Shown: positions 46,320-55,110 of the stretch, in pieces
Numbering within the stretch: position 1 is the first letter of the stretch
Layout of the letters: each line of letters starts with the position of its first letter
NCBI GenBank assembly: GCA_026393675.1
Contig: JAPKZQ010000046.1
Span: 62,001 to 126,000 of the forward strand
Origin: Acidobacteriota bacterium
Lineage (GTDB): Bacteria > Acidobacteriota > Vicinamibacteria > Vicinamibacterales > JAKQTR01
Length of the DNA: 64,000 nt
Reading direction: 5' to 3'
Notes under the pieces: model-generated
Database searches by the model: none
What the model was told of the DNA's origin: nothing
Seen by the model: only the letters and a program-made list of their open reading frames with translations
Made by a program: the position numbers and the translations under genes

Positions 46320-46350
46320 GTTGATATCCTCGGCCTGAGATTGAGGGATA

Positions 46351-46379
46351 GAACCCTCAGGGTTCCAAGCAAAGCTTGG
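46351..46379 (-). promoter_or_regulatory. Two hairpins in the dnaK leader
   Basis: GAACCCTCAGGGTTC (46351-46365) is a near-perfect palindrome with 7-bp arms. Directly beside it CCAAGCAAAGCTTGG (46365-46379) has 6-bp arms and an AAA loop. Both would form in the 5' untranslated region of dnaK. They could be protein operators or RNA hairpins. They do not match CIRCE or HAIR. Confidence 0.4.
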
Positions 46380-46401
46380 CTCCACATGTTAGGTATTCAT
46401 A

Positions 46402-46430
46402 ATCATAAAATCTTAGCGTTGGCGTGTCAA
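46402..46430 (-). promoter_or_regulatory. Consensus sigma-70 promoter of dnaK
   Basis: On the minus strand TTGACA (46430-46425) and TATGAT (46407-46402) are 17 bp apart, a near-ideal housekeeping promoter. The predicted start is near 46395, giving a leader of about 75 bases that contains the two hairpins. Heat control would then depend on repression rather than a special sigma factor. Confidence 0.7.
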
Positions 46431-46476
46431 TGCTTTCCTTGAACCGACGAGTCACAGAATCCGTAAACTCCTGTCG

Positions 46477-46506
46477 TTGATAACGTTGCCACCGCTGTGC
46501 TATCAT
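46477..46506 (+). promoter_or_regulatory. Candidate promoter of the DUF6600 gene
   Basis: TTGATA (46477-46482) and TATCAT (46501-46506) with an 18-bp spacer precede the plus-strand gene at 46575. The arrangement makes 46320-46574 a divergent promoter region shared with dnaK. Confidence 0.45.
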
Positions 46507-46574
46507 GATTCTGCCTGCCTACAGACCGGGAATCTCATCTCGCCCTGGGATTCCGGCGCATCCTTGAGGGTCAC

Positions 46575-48458
46575 ATGACCAGGTTCCTGCGCGTTTGTCT
46601 GTGGGTATTTCTTCTCGCACTCATCAGTGCGCCGGCCCTGCTCGCGCAGTCGGCGCCGGCACCCGAGGCCACTCCTCCTCCGGCTCATCTATCGCTTGTC
46701 GAGGGACAGGTGTTTCTCGATCGCGAGGGTCGCTCGGAGTCCGCTGTCGAAAACGTCCCACTGCTTGATGGGGATCGGATCCGCACTGAGCGCGGACGCG
46801 CCGAGATTATGCTCGGCGATGGCTCACTCCTCCATCTTGACCAAGGCACCACGGCTGACGTCCTCGCCGGCGATCTGATCCGCCTGCTCCAGGGTCGCAT
46901 CAACATCGTGGTGATCGGTGCGCGTGATCCGTCGCGCGCGGTGCGGTACCAGGTTGATGCACCCGCGGCCTCGGCCCAGAGCAATGGGCCTGGCGAGTAT
47001 CGCGTGACCGTGAACAACTCCACCGGCGGGCGCAACACAGAACTCGCCGTCGTGCGCGGCGACGCCACATTTGGCAACGACGCCGGTTCGGTCGACGTGC
47101 GCGCTGGCGAGCGGTCCGTGGCGCGTGACGGCGAAGCGCCCAGCCGGCCGCAGTATTTCAACTCGGCCCGATGGGACGAGTTCGACCGATGGAGCGCGGC
47201 CAGGCGCGACGCCCAGATCGGCACGACCTCGGCCCGCTACCTGCCACAGGATCTCGAACCCTACTCGGGGACGTTCGATCGGTACGGCACGTGGCGCAAC
47301 GAAGCGTCCAACGGCTACGTGTGGTTCCCAACCGTCTCGGCCGACTGGCGCCCCTATTCGGTGGGCTACTGGCGCCAATACGATCAGTGGGATTCGTTCT
47401 GGATCGCGGGCGACCCGTGGGGGTGGCCGACGCATCACTACGGGCGCTGGGGATTCTCGGTGGGCCTCGGCTGGTACTGGATGCCGGCGCGCTCGTGGGC
47501 GGCGTCCTTTGTCTACTGGGCGTTCGGCGGCGACTACGTCAGTTGGTGCCCGCTTGGGTGGAACGACTATCCGGTGTTCGGCAACTGGGGCGTGCGCGGC
47601 GTGTACGTCGGCCTGCACGATGGGTGGCACGGATGGACGGTGATTCCGCGACGCCATTTCGGCTCTGCCGTCTTCGCGTCGCATGTGGCCATCGACGGCC
47701 GCCGCATCGATAGCCGGACGCGTTCCGCCTTCGTCGCCAGCCGCCGCTCACCGGTGGTTGGGCACGCGGTGCCTCGCGGACAAGGCATCACGGCCACGTC
47801 GCGAACCGGGGCCGTTCCCCGATCGAGCGACGCTCGCGGAGTTGGTGTGCCGGGGCGGGGCGACCGGATACAGCAGCGCTCAGCCGCGTCGGAAACGCCG
47901 CGGGCCATGATGCGCGGGCAGACGGAACGCACGCAGCAGGCAGAGGCACGATCACCGCGGGCCGCGTCGACGCCAGTACGCTATGACCGGCGTACGGTCC
48001 CGGGCGCTCCGGCGGGCGGCGGGCCGGACAACGGCGTCTCGGCAACTGAACGACAGGCACAGCGAAGCGGCTGGAGTTCAGGCCGACGATCCGACCCCAC
48101 GGCCGAGTCGGGCAATGCCGGGGGGATGGGCCGACGCTCGTTGCCCGAGGCCACGCCTCGCGTTTCCACCTCACAATCTCCTCGCGCCGAACCCCGGCCG
48201 TCGCCGCGCGAGCGCTCGTGGGGCACATCGTCGGCCGGCGCTGACGAGCGCAGGTCGTCCCGTCCGACGGGTCGGTCGGCTCCCGATATCGGTTCGCGCG
48301 CTGAGCGCAGCTCAACGGCGACGCCGAGACGCGGGTTCTCGTCGGACAGCGGGTCGTCTTCCCCGTCTTCGCGATACAATTCCGGATCAGCCACGCAGCG
48401 GTCGCCGAGCCGGGGCACATCGTCCCCACGCCGCGGCCGCGGCGGTGCTCCGGAGTAA
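46575..48458 (+). CDS. Exported FecR-like/DUF6600 protein
   Basis: The 627-residue protein has a signal peptide (CLWVFLLALISAPALLAQ). A FecR-like beta domain follows (SLVEGQVFLDREGR ... DGDRIRTERGRAEIMLGDGS, residues about 38-190). Then come aromatic repeats of the DUF6600 type: SGTFDRYGTWRNEASNGYVW, FPTVSADWRPYSVGYW and WGWPTHHYGRWGFSVGLGWY (about 225-330). From about 400 on it is Arg/Ser/Pro-rich and low complexity. It is probably a cell-surface or envelope protein. Its stop abuts the PBP gene start (48459), so the two are likely co-transcribed. Confidence 0.78.
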   Translation: MTRFLRVCLWVFLLALISAPALLAQSAPAPEATPPPAHLSLVEGQVFLDREGRSESAVENVPLLDGDRIRTERGRAEIMLGDGSLLHLDQGTTADVLAGDLIRLLQGRINIVVIGARDPSRAVRYQVDAPAASAQSNGPGEYRVTVNNSTGGRNTELAVVRGDATFGNDAGSVDVRAGERSVARDGEAPSRPQYFNSARWDEFDRWSAARRDAQIGTTSARYLPQDLEPYSGTFDRYGTWRNEASNGYVWFPTVSADWRPYSVGYWRQYDQWDSFWIAGDPWGWPTHHYGRWGFSVGLGWYWMPARSWAASFVYWAFGGDYVSWCPLGWNDYPVFGNWGVRGVYVGLHDGWHGWTVIPRRHFGSAVFASHVAIDGRRIDSRTRSAFVASRRSPVVGHAVPRGQGITATSRTGAVPRSSDARGVGVPGRGDRIQQRSAASETPRAMMRGQTERTQQAEARSPRAASTPVRYDRRTVPGAPAGGGPDNGVSATERQAQRSGWSSGRRSDPTAESGNAGGMGRRSLPEATPRVSTSQSPRAEPRPSPRERSWGTSSAGADERRSSRPTGRSAPDIGSRAERSSTATPRRGFSSDSGSSSPSSRYNSGSATQRSPSRGTSSPRRGRGGAPE

Positions 48459-50810
48459 ATGGCTCGAACCACACCTGCCAGGGCGCCTGAGCGCCCGTCG
48501 CTCGCCCGACAAGCTGGCATCGCCGCGCTCTTCGTGATCGCGGCGGTGCTCGGCATCGTGACCGGACTGGTCGCCGCCTATTCGGGCGATCTGCCTCAAG
48601 TCTCCGCGCTCGACGGGTACAGCCCAGGCACCATCACCCGCATCTACGCATCAGACAACCGACTGATTGGCGAGTTCGCCACACAGCGGCGCGTGATGGT
48701 GAGGTACGACGAGATTCCTCCGCTGTTGCGCCAGGCAATTCTCTCGGCTGAGGACGCGGATTTCGACAAACACTTCGGCATCAACTTCACCCGCCTCTTC
48801 GTCACGGTCTTCCAGAACATTGTGATGCGGCGGACCTACGGCGCCAGCACCCTGACGCAGCAACTGGCCCGCAAGCTCTTCCTCAAGCCGGAAAAGTCAA
48901 TCGAACGAAAGGTCAAGGAGGCGCTGCTCGCCATCCAGATTGAGAAGCGATACACGAAGCACGAGATCTTCACGATGTACTGCAATCAGATGAATCTGGG
49001 CCACGGCGCGTATGGTGTCGAGGCGGCATCGAGGCTGTACTTCGGGAAACCCATCAAGGACTTGAAACTCGAGGAGGCGGCGCTCATCGCCGGCATTTTG
49101 CAGTCGCCCGAGCGCCAGAGTCCGTATGTCAACGAAAAGAGGGCGATGCAGCGGCGCAACTACGCGCTACAGCGCATGGCTGGCGAAAGCTACATCACGC
49201 AGGCCGAAGCCGACGCCGCCATGGCGAAGCCCATCGTCGTCGTTCCGATGGCCACCGCGGGCACCGCGACCGCCCCGTACTTTGTCGAAGAGGTCCGCAA
49301 GTACCTTGAACACCGGTACGGCGCCCGCGAACTGTACGAAGCCGGCATGTCCGTCTACACGACGCTTGACGCCGATCTGCAGAAGGCGGCGGCGCGCGCA
49401 CTCGACCGGGGCCTTCGTCACGTAGACAAGCGCCGAGGCTTCCGGAAGCCAGCTCGCAACCTCGCGGCCGAACACATCGATCTTGGCACCTATCGAGACC
49501 GGAGATGGGATCGACCCATTCAGGCGGGAGACATCGTCCCAGCGCTCGTCGTCGGCGCCGGCGATGGTCGCGATCGCGTACCGGTCAAGCGCAAGCGGGC
49601 CGACGCCGAACCGTCGCCTGCTGGCGGCCCGATGCGTGTCCGTGTCGGACGGTACGAGGCCGATCTCACGCGGACGTCGATTCAATGGACTGGCCGCACA
49701 CGCGCGGCTGATCTGGTGCGCACTGGCGATCTCATCGAGGTCGAGGTCCTCACCGTCGACCAACCGCGCGGCCTATTGACAGTCCGGCTCGAGCAGTTCC
49801 CGATCGTCGAAGGCGCGGTGCTCGCCATCGATAATCGGACGGGCCAGATCAAGGCGATGATCGGCGGATCCGACTTTGCGAGAACCAAGTTCAATCGTGC
49901 CGTCCAGGCGCCGCGACAGATCGGCTCGGCGTTCAAGCCCATCGTCTTCACCGCGGCCATCGACCGCGGCTACACCGCGTCGAGCCTCCTGCTCGACGCC
50001 CCCGTCTCCTACAATGCGGGCCCCGGACAGCCGCCGTATGCTCCGCGCAATTACGATCGGAAGTACGAAGGATCGGTGACGCTGAGGCATACGCTCGAGG
50101 ACTCGCGCAACGTGCCGACCGTGCGGATGATGGAGCAGCTGACACCCGATCAGGTGATCAGCTACGCCCGCCGACTTGGATTCCAGTCGCCGATCCGGCC
50201 GTATCTATCGTCGGCGCTCGGCGCGTCGGAAGCCACGCTGCTCGAGGTGACGAGCGCCTACTCGGCGTTCCCAAACCAGGGCGTGCGAATGCAGCCGTTC
50301 CAGATCCTGAAGATCGTCGAGCGGGACGGCACGTTGATCGAGGAACACCAACCGCAGCCGACTGAGGGCATCCGCGCCGACACGGCATTTGTGATGGTCA
50401 ACCTGCTGCGCGGCGTCGTCCAGCGCGGCACCGGCGCAAAAGCCGCCGAACTCGACTGGCCGCTCGCCGGCAAGACCGGAACGGTCGACGACTACACCGA
50501 CGCGTGGTTCGTGGGCTTCGACCCGAATCTCACGATTGGCGTATGGGTGGGCCTTGACGAGAAGAAGCCGCTCGGCGCCAACGAGACCGGCGCCGTCGCG
50601 GCGCTGCCCATCTGGATGGAGATCTTCAAGTCCTACATCGATCGGCGGGGTGATCGAACCAACCCGCCGCGCTTCGAACCGCCCGGCAACATTGTGTTCA
50701 TGGCGGTCGACCATGCCACCGGGATGCCGGTGAACCCGGACACGCCTGGCGCGGTCAACGAGGCCTACATCGCGGGTACGCAGCCGGGAATCGGGTTTCC
50801 GAAGCAGTAG
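48459..50810 (+). CDS. Class A penicillin-binding protein (PBP1A family)
   Basis: The 783-residue bifunctional enzyme polymerises and cross-links peptidoglycan. A membrane anchor (IAALFVIAAVLGIVTGLVAAY) precedes the GT51 glycosyltransferase domain. There the catalytic Glu lies in ILSAEDADFDKHFGIN, followed by GASTLTQQLARKLFL and IFTMYCNQMNLGHGAYGVEAA. The transpeptidase domain has the Ser-x-x-Lys in IGSAFKPIVFTAA, SRN in LEDSRNVPTVRM and LAGKTGTVDDYTDAWFVGF. An OB-like insert (about 330-440) is also present in PBP1A. Confidence 0.93.
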   Translation: MARTTPARAPERPSLARQAGIAALFVIAAVLGIVTGLVAAYSGDLPQVSALDGYSPGTITRIYASDNRLIGEFATQRRVMVRYDEIPPLLRQAILSAEDADFDKHFGINFTRLFVTVFQNIVMRRTYGASTLTQQLARKLFLKPEKSIERKVKEALLAIQIEKRYTKHEIFTMYCNQMNLGHGAYGVEAASRLYFGKPIKDLKLEEAALIAGILQSPERQSPYVNEKRAMQRRNYALQRMAGESYITQAEADAAMAKPIVVVPMATAGTATAPYFVEEVRKYLEHRYGARELYEAGMSVYTTLDADLQKAAARALDRGLRHVDKRRGFRKPARNLAAEHIDLGTYRDRRWDRPIQAGDIVPALVVGAGDGRDRVPVKRKRADAEPSPAGGPMRVRVGRYEADLTRTSIQWTGRTRAADLVRTGDLIEVEVLTVDQPRGLLTVRLEQFPIVEGAVLAIDNRTGQIKAMIGGSDFARTKFNRAVQAPRQIGSAFKPIVFTAAIDRGYTASSLLLDAPVSYNAGPGQPPYAPRNYDRKYEGSVTLRHTLEDSRNVPTVRMMEQLTPDQVISYARRLGFQSPIRPYLSSALGASEATLLEVTSAYSAFPNQGVRMQPFQILKIVERDGTLIEEHQPQPTEGIRADTAFVMVNLLRGVVQRGTGAKAAELDWPLAGKTGTVDDYTDAWFVGFDPNLTIGVWVGLDEKKPLGANETGAVAALPIWMEIFKSYIDRRGDRTNPPRFEPPGNIVFMAVDHATGMPVNPDTPGAVNEAYIAGTQPGIGFPKQ

Positions 50811-50816
50811 CCTGCG

Positions 50817-51951
50817 CTACTCATCCTCGACCGCCGCCTGTCCGAGCGTGCCGGCGGCCTTGGCCTTGAGATAGGACTTGATGAAGCCGTCGATGTCGCC
50901 GTCGAGCACCCGGTTGACGTCGCCGACCTGCTCCTTGGTCCGGTGGTCCTTGATCATCTGGTAGGGATGCAGGACGTAGCTGCGGATCTGGCTGCCGAAG
51001 GCGATGTCCTTCTTCTCGCCGCCCAGTTTCTCGAGCCTCGCCTGTTGCTCCTTGATCTTCATGTCGAACAGACGGGACTTCAGCACCTTCATCGCCGCAT
51101 CGCGATTGCGGATCTGGGACCGTTCGTTCTGGCACGACACCACGACGTTGGTAGGCAGATGCGTGATGCGGACCGCGGAATAGGTCGTATTGACCCCCTG
51201 CCCGCCAGGCCCGCTCGCGCAGAACGTGTCGATGCGGATGTCCTTCTCGTCGACGACAATCTCGACGTCGTTTTCAAGTTCGGGCCACACGTAGACCGAC
51301 GCGAAAGAGGTGTGCCGCCTGGCTGCCTGGTCGAACGGTGAGATGCGCACGAGCCGATGGACGCCCGCCTCCGACAGCATCAGCCCGTACGCGTACTCGC
51401 CCGTGATCATCAGCGTGGCGCTTTTGAGGCCCGCTTCGTCGCCCGGCTGGTAGTCGACGACCTCGCGTTTGAAGCCACGGCGCTCAGTCCATCGCAGGTA
51501 CATGCGGAGCAGCATGTCCGCCCAGTCCTGCGACTCGGTGCCGCCGGCGCCTGGATGGATCGTCACGATCGCGTTGGCGCGGTCGTGCTCGCCGCCGAGG
51601 ATGCGCCTGGTTTCGGTGGCCTCGATGTCGGCGTCGAGGCGATCGAGACCAGTGGCAATCTCAGCGGTGACATCCTCGCCAACTTGGGCCCATTCGACCA
51701 GCACGCCGAGATCGTCTTGTTGCTTGGAGAGGGATTCGATCAGATCGACTTCGTCCTGAAGCCGCTTTCGGCGCTGGAGGGTTCGCTGGGCCTCCGCCTG
51801 ATCACTCCAGAATGCTGGCTGGGAGATGCGCGCCTCGAGCTTGACGACTTCTTCCCGCGGCCGTCCAGCCTCAAAGATAACTCCTGAGCTCGGCGGCCCG
51901 CTTCAGCAGATCCTGGTAACGACGGACGAGATCATCAAGCTCGAGTGCCAT
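50817..51951 (-). CDS. prfB: Peptide chain release factor 2 (programmed frameshift)
   Basis: RF2 ends translation at UGA and UAA. The gene begins at ATG 51951 with 26 codons (MALELDDLVRRYQDLLKRAA ...) ending CTT-TGA at 51876-51871. A +1 shift over one T continues as GAG GCT GGA in the frame that runs to 50817, giving about 377 residues. The main frame has the anticodon-like SPF in VRISPFDQAARRH and the peptidyl-release GGQ in SGPGGQGVNTTYSAVR. The UGA makes synthesis self-regulating: low RF2 favours the shift. Confidence 0.94.
51871..51885 (-). promoter_or_regulatory. RF2 +1 programmed frameshift site
   Basis: The minus strand reads AGGAGTTATCTTTGA: an internal Shine-Dalgarno-like AGGAG, three bases of spacing to the slippery CTT, then TGA. 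This matches the classic prfB recoding signal (AGGGGGTATCTTTGA in E. coli) closely. The start of the gene before this site would otherwise encode only 26 residues. Confidence 0.95.
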
Positions 51952-51974
51952 AGTTGCGTCTCCAAGGCCTCATC

Positions 51975-52035
51975 GAAAATGAGACTGACATGAGAAAATG
52001 GGTCTGACCCCAAAGTACGCAGAAAATGCGTACTT
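51975..52035. repeat. REP-like repeat with hairpin between lnt and prfB
   Basis: The gap contains GGGTCTGACCCC (from 52000), the palindromic core of a repeat often linked to REP-associated transposases. Directly after it AAGTACGCA (52013-52021) pairs perfectly with TGCGTACTT (52027-52035) around GAAAA. On the minus strand this hairpin follows the end of lnt and could act as its terminator. No transposase gene is in the window. Confidence 0.5.
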
Positions 52036-52088
52036 CTGATCGGGGTACACCCGGGATTGACCTGTTTCGAGGACAAGCCCTATTGATT

Positions 52089-53564
52089 CTACCGCGGATG
52101 GGGGGCGGCGCGCCGCCACGTGGCGACCAGGGCGAGCAGCGTCAGGAGCGCACAGGCCAGGGCAAACGCGTCGCCGGTTCGGCCATAGATGGTTCGCCCG
52201 TTGAGGAACCTGACGTCGCCGGTGACGACGGTCCGTTCGAAGATGGGCGACGCGGCGACGACCCGCCCGTAAGGATCCACGATCCCGCTGATGCCGGTGT
52301 TGGCGGCGCGGATGAGGTACCTTCCCTGCTCCACGGCGCGAAGCGCGGCCTGTTCGAAGTGCTGGTACGGCGCCGACGAAGAGCCATACCAGGCGTCGTT
52401 GGTAATCGTCGTCAGCAGTTGGCTGCCTCGCTGCACGAAGTCGGCGACCAGATCCGGATAGACGACCTCGTAACAAATCGCCGTCGAGAGCGTGTGGCTC
52501 CCGATCGACATCACGACCGCCTGCTCGCCCGGGGAAAAGTCGGAGACGGCATCAACCAGCGGTGCCGCGAAGAACAGCAGGCGCTTCAGCGGCACGTATT
52601 CCCCAAATGGCACCAGGTGCATCTTCTTGTAGACGCCGGCGATGGCTCCGGCCGGGTTCAGCAGGAACGCGGAATTGAAGTACCGCGGAGGCGTCCCCGG
52701 CTCGAATTGATCGCTGCCGAAGAGCAGGTGGATGTCGCGGCTCCGCACGACCTCGCTGATGACGGCCCGACCGCCCGCGTCGTGTTCGAACAGAAATGGC
52801 GTCGCCGATTCGGGCCAGACCACGAGCCTGGCGCCCTGATCGGCGGCCTGCATCGTCAACTTCAAATAGATGTCGAGGATCTGCGCCGCCGAGGCCTGGC
52901 TCCACTTCTCTTCCTGCCTGATATTCCCCTGGACCAGCGCGACCCGGATGGGGTCGCCGTTCCTGAGCAGGCTCCCCTCCTGCACTCTCCACTGCCCCCA
53001 CGCGGCGAGCCCGCCGATGATCGCGAGAGCGCAGACCGGCACCACGACCCGGTCACGCCCGCGTCCCACAGCAGCCATCACCGCCGCCACCGACCCCAGC
53101 GCGACGAGCGCGGAGAGTCCGTAGACGCCTGCCAGGCTCGCGGTCTGGGCAATCGGCGTCGCGGTCGCCTGGCTCGCACCGAGCAGGACCCACGGGAAGC
53201 CGCCCAGCACGTAGCGACGCGCCAACTCGGTCGCCACCCACACCGCCGGGGCCAACACCAGTCCGCGCGCTCCCAGCGCCCGGACCAGTTGCGCGACGAT
53301 CACGGCAAACACGCCCGGGAAGAGCGCGAGATACGCGACGAGCAGGCCTCCGACCACGACGGCCAAGGGCCAGTTCAGGCCGCCAAACGTCTGCATCACC
53401 GCCGGCGTCCAATACACCGTGCCGCCGAAGTAGCCGGCACCGGCCACCAGACCAAGCAGGAACGCATGGCGCGTGCGGATCTCGGGATGCCGGACCAGCG
53501 CGAGCAGCAGCGGCGCGAGCCCGATCCACGCCACGGCAGAGTGTCCGTACCGCGGAAAGCTCAC
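52089..53564 (-). CDS. lnt: Apolipoprotein N-acyltransferase
   Basis: Lnt adds the third acyl chain to lipoproteins in the inner membrane, which makes them Lol substrates; this fits lolC/D in the window. The 491-residue protein has several N-terminal helices and a nitrilase domain. The catalytic triad is Glu in LVVWPESATPFLF, Lys in YKKMHLVPFGEYVP and Cys in TAICYEVVYPDLV. The listed start is GTG 53564. However, the conserved N-terminus LAILSGVLLAVSFPRYG is readable in frame further upstream, to about 53600, where no ATG, GTG or TTG occurs. The true start is uncertain and overlaps the SPOR gene. Confidence 0.9.
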   Translation of the reverse strand: MSFPRYGHSAVAWIGLAPLLLALVRHPEIRTRHAFLLGLVAGAGYFGGTVYWTPAVMQTFGGLNWPLAVVVGGLLVAYLALFPGVFAVIVAQLVRALGARGLVLAPAVWVATELARRYVLGGFPWVLLGASQATATPIAQTASLAGVYGLSALVALGSVAAVMAAVGRGRDRVVVPVCALAIIGGLAAWGQWRVQEGSLLRNGDPIRVALVQGNIRQEEKWSQASAAQILDIYLKLTMQAADQGARLVVWPESATPFLFEHDAGGRAVISEVVRSRDIHLLFGSDQFEPGTPPRYFNSAFLLNPAGAIAGVYKKMHLVPFGEYVPLKRLLFFAAPLVDAVSDFSPGEQAVVMSIGSHTLSTAICYEVVYPDLVADFVQRGSQLLTTITNDAWYGSSSAPYQHFEQAALRAVEQGRYLIRAANTGISGIVDPYGRVVAASPIFERTVVTGDVRFLNGRTIYGRTGDAFALACALLTLLALVATWRRAAPHPR

Positions 53565-53590
53565 TGCGAGCAGGACGCCGGAGAGGATAG

Positions 53591-54256
53591 CTAGCGGGTA
53601 ACCCAGGGCTTGTACTGTCCTTCGCTCTCGATCTTGCGGGCCACGGCATCGGCGTCGTGCCTGGTCTTGTAGGTGCCGACCTTCACGCGGAACACGCCGG
53701 TCCGATCGCCGGCTTCCGGCGCGACCACGCGGGCCTCGTAGCCTTTGGCCTTCAGCCGCTTGACAACGACATCCGCATCGCTGCGTTTCTTGACGGCGGC
53801 AACCTGGACCGTGAAGGGACCGGTCGCCGTGGCCTCGGCCCGACCCGCAGCCGGCGAATCGTCGGGCGCATCGGGCGGCGGCTGCGGCAAGTCAGTGGAG
53901 ATCGTCCCTCCTGCCGGAGTCGCAGCCGTCGTCGGCGCTTTGAGCGGCTCGGCAGGCGCTTCCGGCTGCGACAGGCGCTTCGCGTACGAAAAGTCGTCAG
54001 TCTGCGATCCGGTGGGTTTCGCGCCCGCCGCGTCGGCAGCGGGCTGGGAATCCGGCACGGCCTGCGGCGCGCTCATCATCGCGCCTTCGGCGACCGGGCC
54101 GCGCTCGGCTTGGACACCACGGCCGACCAGGACGCCAAACAGGAACATGACGCCGCAGATCACACCAGCCGCCATCAGCGCGAAGACGAGCTGCTTCTCG
54201 TTGAGGTGCACGCCGCGTGTGGTGTCGTCGGCCATCGTCAGTGCGGTGCGGTCCAT
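53591..54256 (-). CDS. SPOR-domain membrane protein
   Basis: The 221-residue protein has one membrane helix (LVFALMAAGVICGVMFLFGVLVG), a Pro/Ala-rich periplasmic linker and a C-terminal SPOR domain. That domain reads GPFTVQVAAVKKRSDADVVV, RLKAKGYEARVV and FRVKVGTYKTRHDADAVARKI. SPOR domains bind denuded glycan strands at division sites. Two ATG starts (54256, 54235) are possible. The stop lies inside the 5' end of lnt, so the two are coupled. The architecture is like FtsN or DedD, but identity is not certain. Confidence 0.85.
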   Translation of the reverse strand: MDRTALTMADDTTRGVHLNEKQLVFALMAAGVICGVMFLFGVLVGRGVQAERGPVAEGAMMSAPQAVPDSQPAADAAGAKPTGSQTDDFSYAKRLSQPEAPAEPLKAPTTAATPAGGTISTDLPQPPPDAPDDSPAAGRAEATATGPFTVQVAAVKKRSDADVVVKRLKAKGYEARVVAPEAGDRTGVFRVKVGTYKTRHDADAVARKIESEGQYKPWVTR

Positions 54257-54360
54257 CTACCCTTCGACCCGAGTTGTGTTGCGCCCCACACGGCCTGTTC
54301 GCCGCCGTGAAACGGGGCGCGATGATCCGCCGCCGTCCGCCATCCACGTGAGCTCGGGGT

Positions 54361-55110
54361 TTAGGGCCTGTTCAGAATCCCCCGGAGCAGATCGATTGGC
54401 AGCGGGAAGATGATTGTCGAGTTCTTCTCGGCCGCGATCTCGGTCAACGTCTGCAGGTAGCGGAGCGTCATAGCCTCCGGCCCGCTGGCAATCACATGAG
54501 CGGCCTGCGCCAGTTTCTCCGAAGCTTCGAGTTCGCCCGCGGCGTGAATGATCTTAGCACGCTTCTCGCGCTCGGCCTCGGCCTGCCGCGCCATCGCGCG
54601 CTGCATGTTCTCCGGCAGATCGACGTGCTTCACTTCGACCGACGAGACCTTGATGCCCCACGGATCGGTGTGCTGATCGAGGATTTTCTGGAGCGTGGAG
54701 TTCAGCCGTTCGCGATCAGACAGCAGGCCGTCAAGATCCACCTGCCCGAGTACGCTGCGCAGCGTGGTCTGCGCCAACTGCGACGTGGCGTAATGATAAT
54801 TCTCCACCTGCACGATCGCCCGGAGCGGATCCACCACGCGGAAATAGACGACCGCGTTGACCTTGACCGACACGTTGTCGCGCGTGATGACATCCTGCGG
54901 CGGCACGTCCATAACGACCGTGCGCAGGCCGACACGGACCATGCGATCGATTGGAGCGAAGACAAGAATCACGCCGGGACCCTTTGGTTCCGGCAGCAGC
55001 TTGCCCAGCCGGAAGATCACGCCCCGCTCATACTCCGCCAGCACCTTGATGGAGCTGACCACGTACAACACCAGCAGCAAGGGAAACAGAAGAATTGGAT
55101 ATTCGATCAT
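54361..55110 (-). CDS. Slipin (SPFH/band 7 stomatin-like protein)
   Basis: The 249-residue protein has an N-terminal hydrophobic anchor ([17 protein letters not shown]). The SPFH domain follows: [30 protein letters not shown]-like sequence ([14 protein letters not shown]) and [21 protein letters not shown] helical segment [19 protein letters not shown] ends it. Slipins form oligomeric membrane scaffolds, and their genes pair with NfeD-type proteases. Here the NfeD gene lies upstream with a 4-bp overlap, supporting a joint role in membrane protein quality control. Confidence 0.92.
   Translation of the reverse strand: MIEYPILLFPLLLVLYVVSSIKVLAEYERGVIFRLGKLLPEPKGPGVILVFAPIDRMVRVGLRTVVMDVPPQDVITRDNVSVKVNAVVYFRVVDPLRAIVQVENYHYATSQLAQTTLRSVLGQVDLDGLLSDRERLNSTLQKILDQHTDPWGIKVSSVEVKHVDLPENMQRAMARQAEAEREKRAKIIHAAGELEASEKLAQAAHVIASGPEAMTLRYLQTLTEIAAEKNSTIIFPLPIDLLRGILNRP

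Noticed and set aside
46420-46460. HspR HAIR element (CTTGAGT-N7-ACTCAAG) or CIRCE before dnaK
   Set aside because: Only a half-site like TTCAAG and GACTC occur; the inverted-repeat spacing does not fit either consensus.
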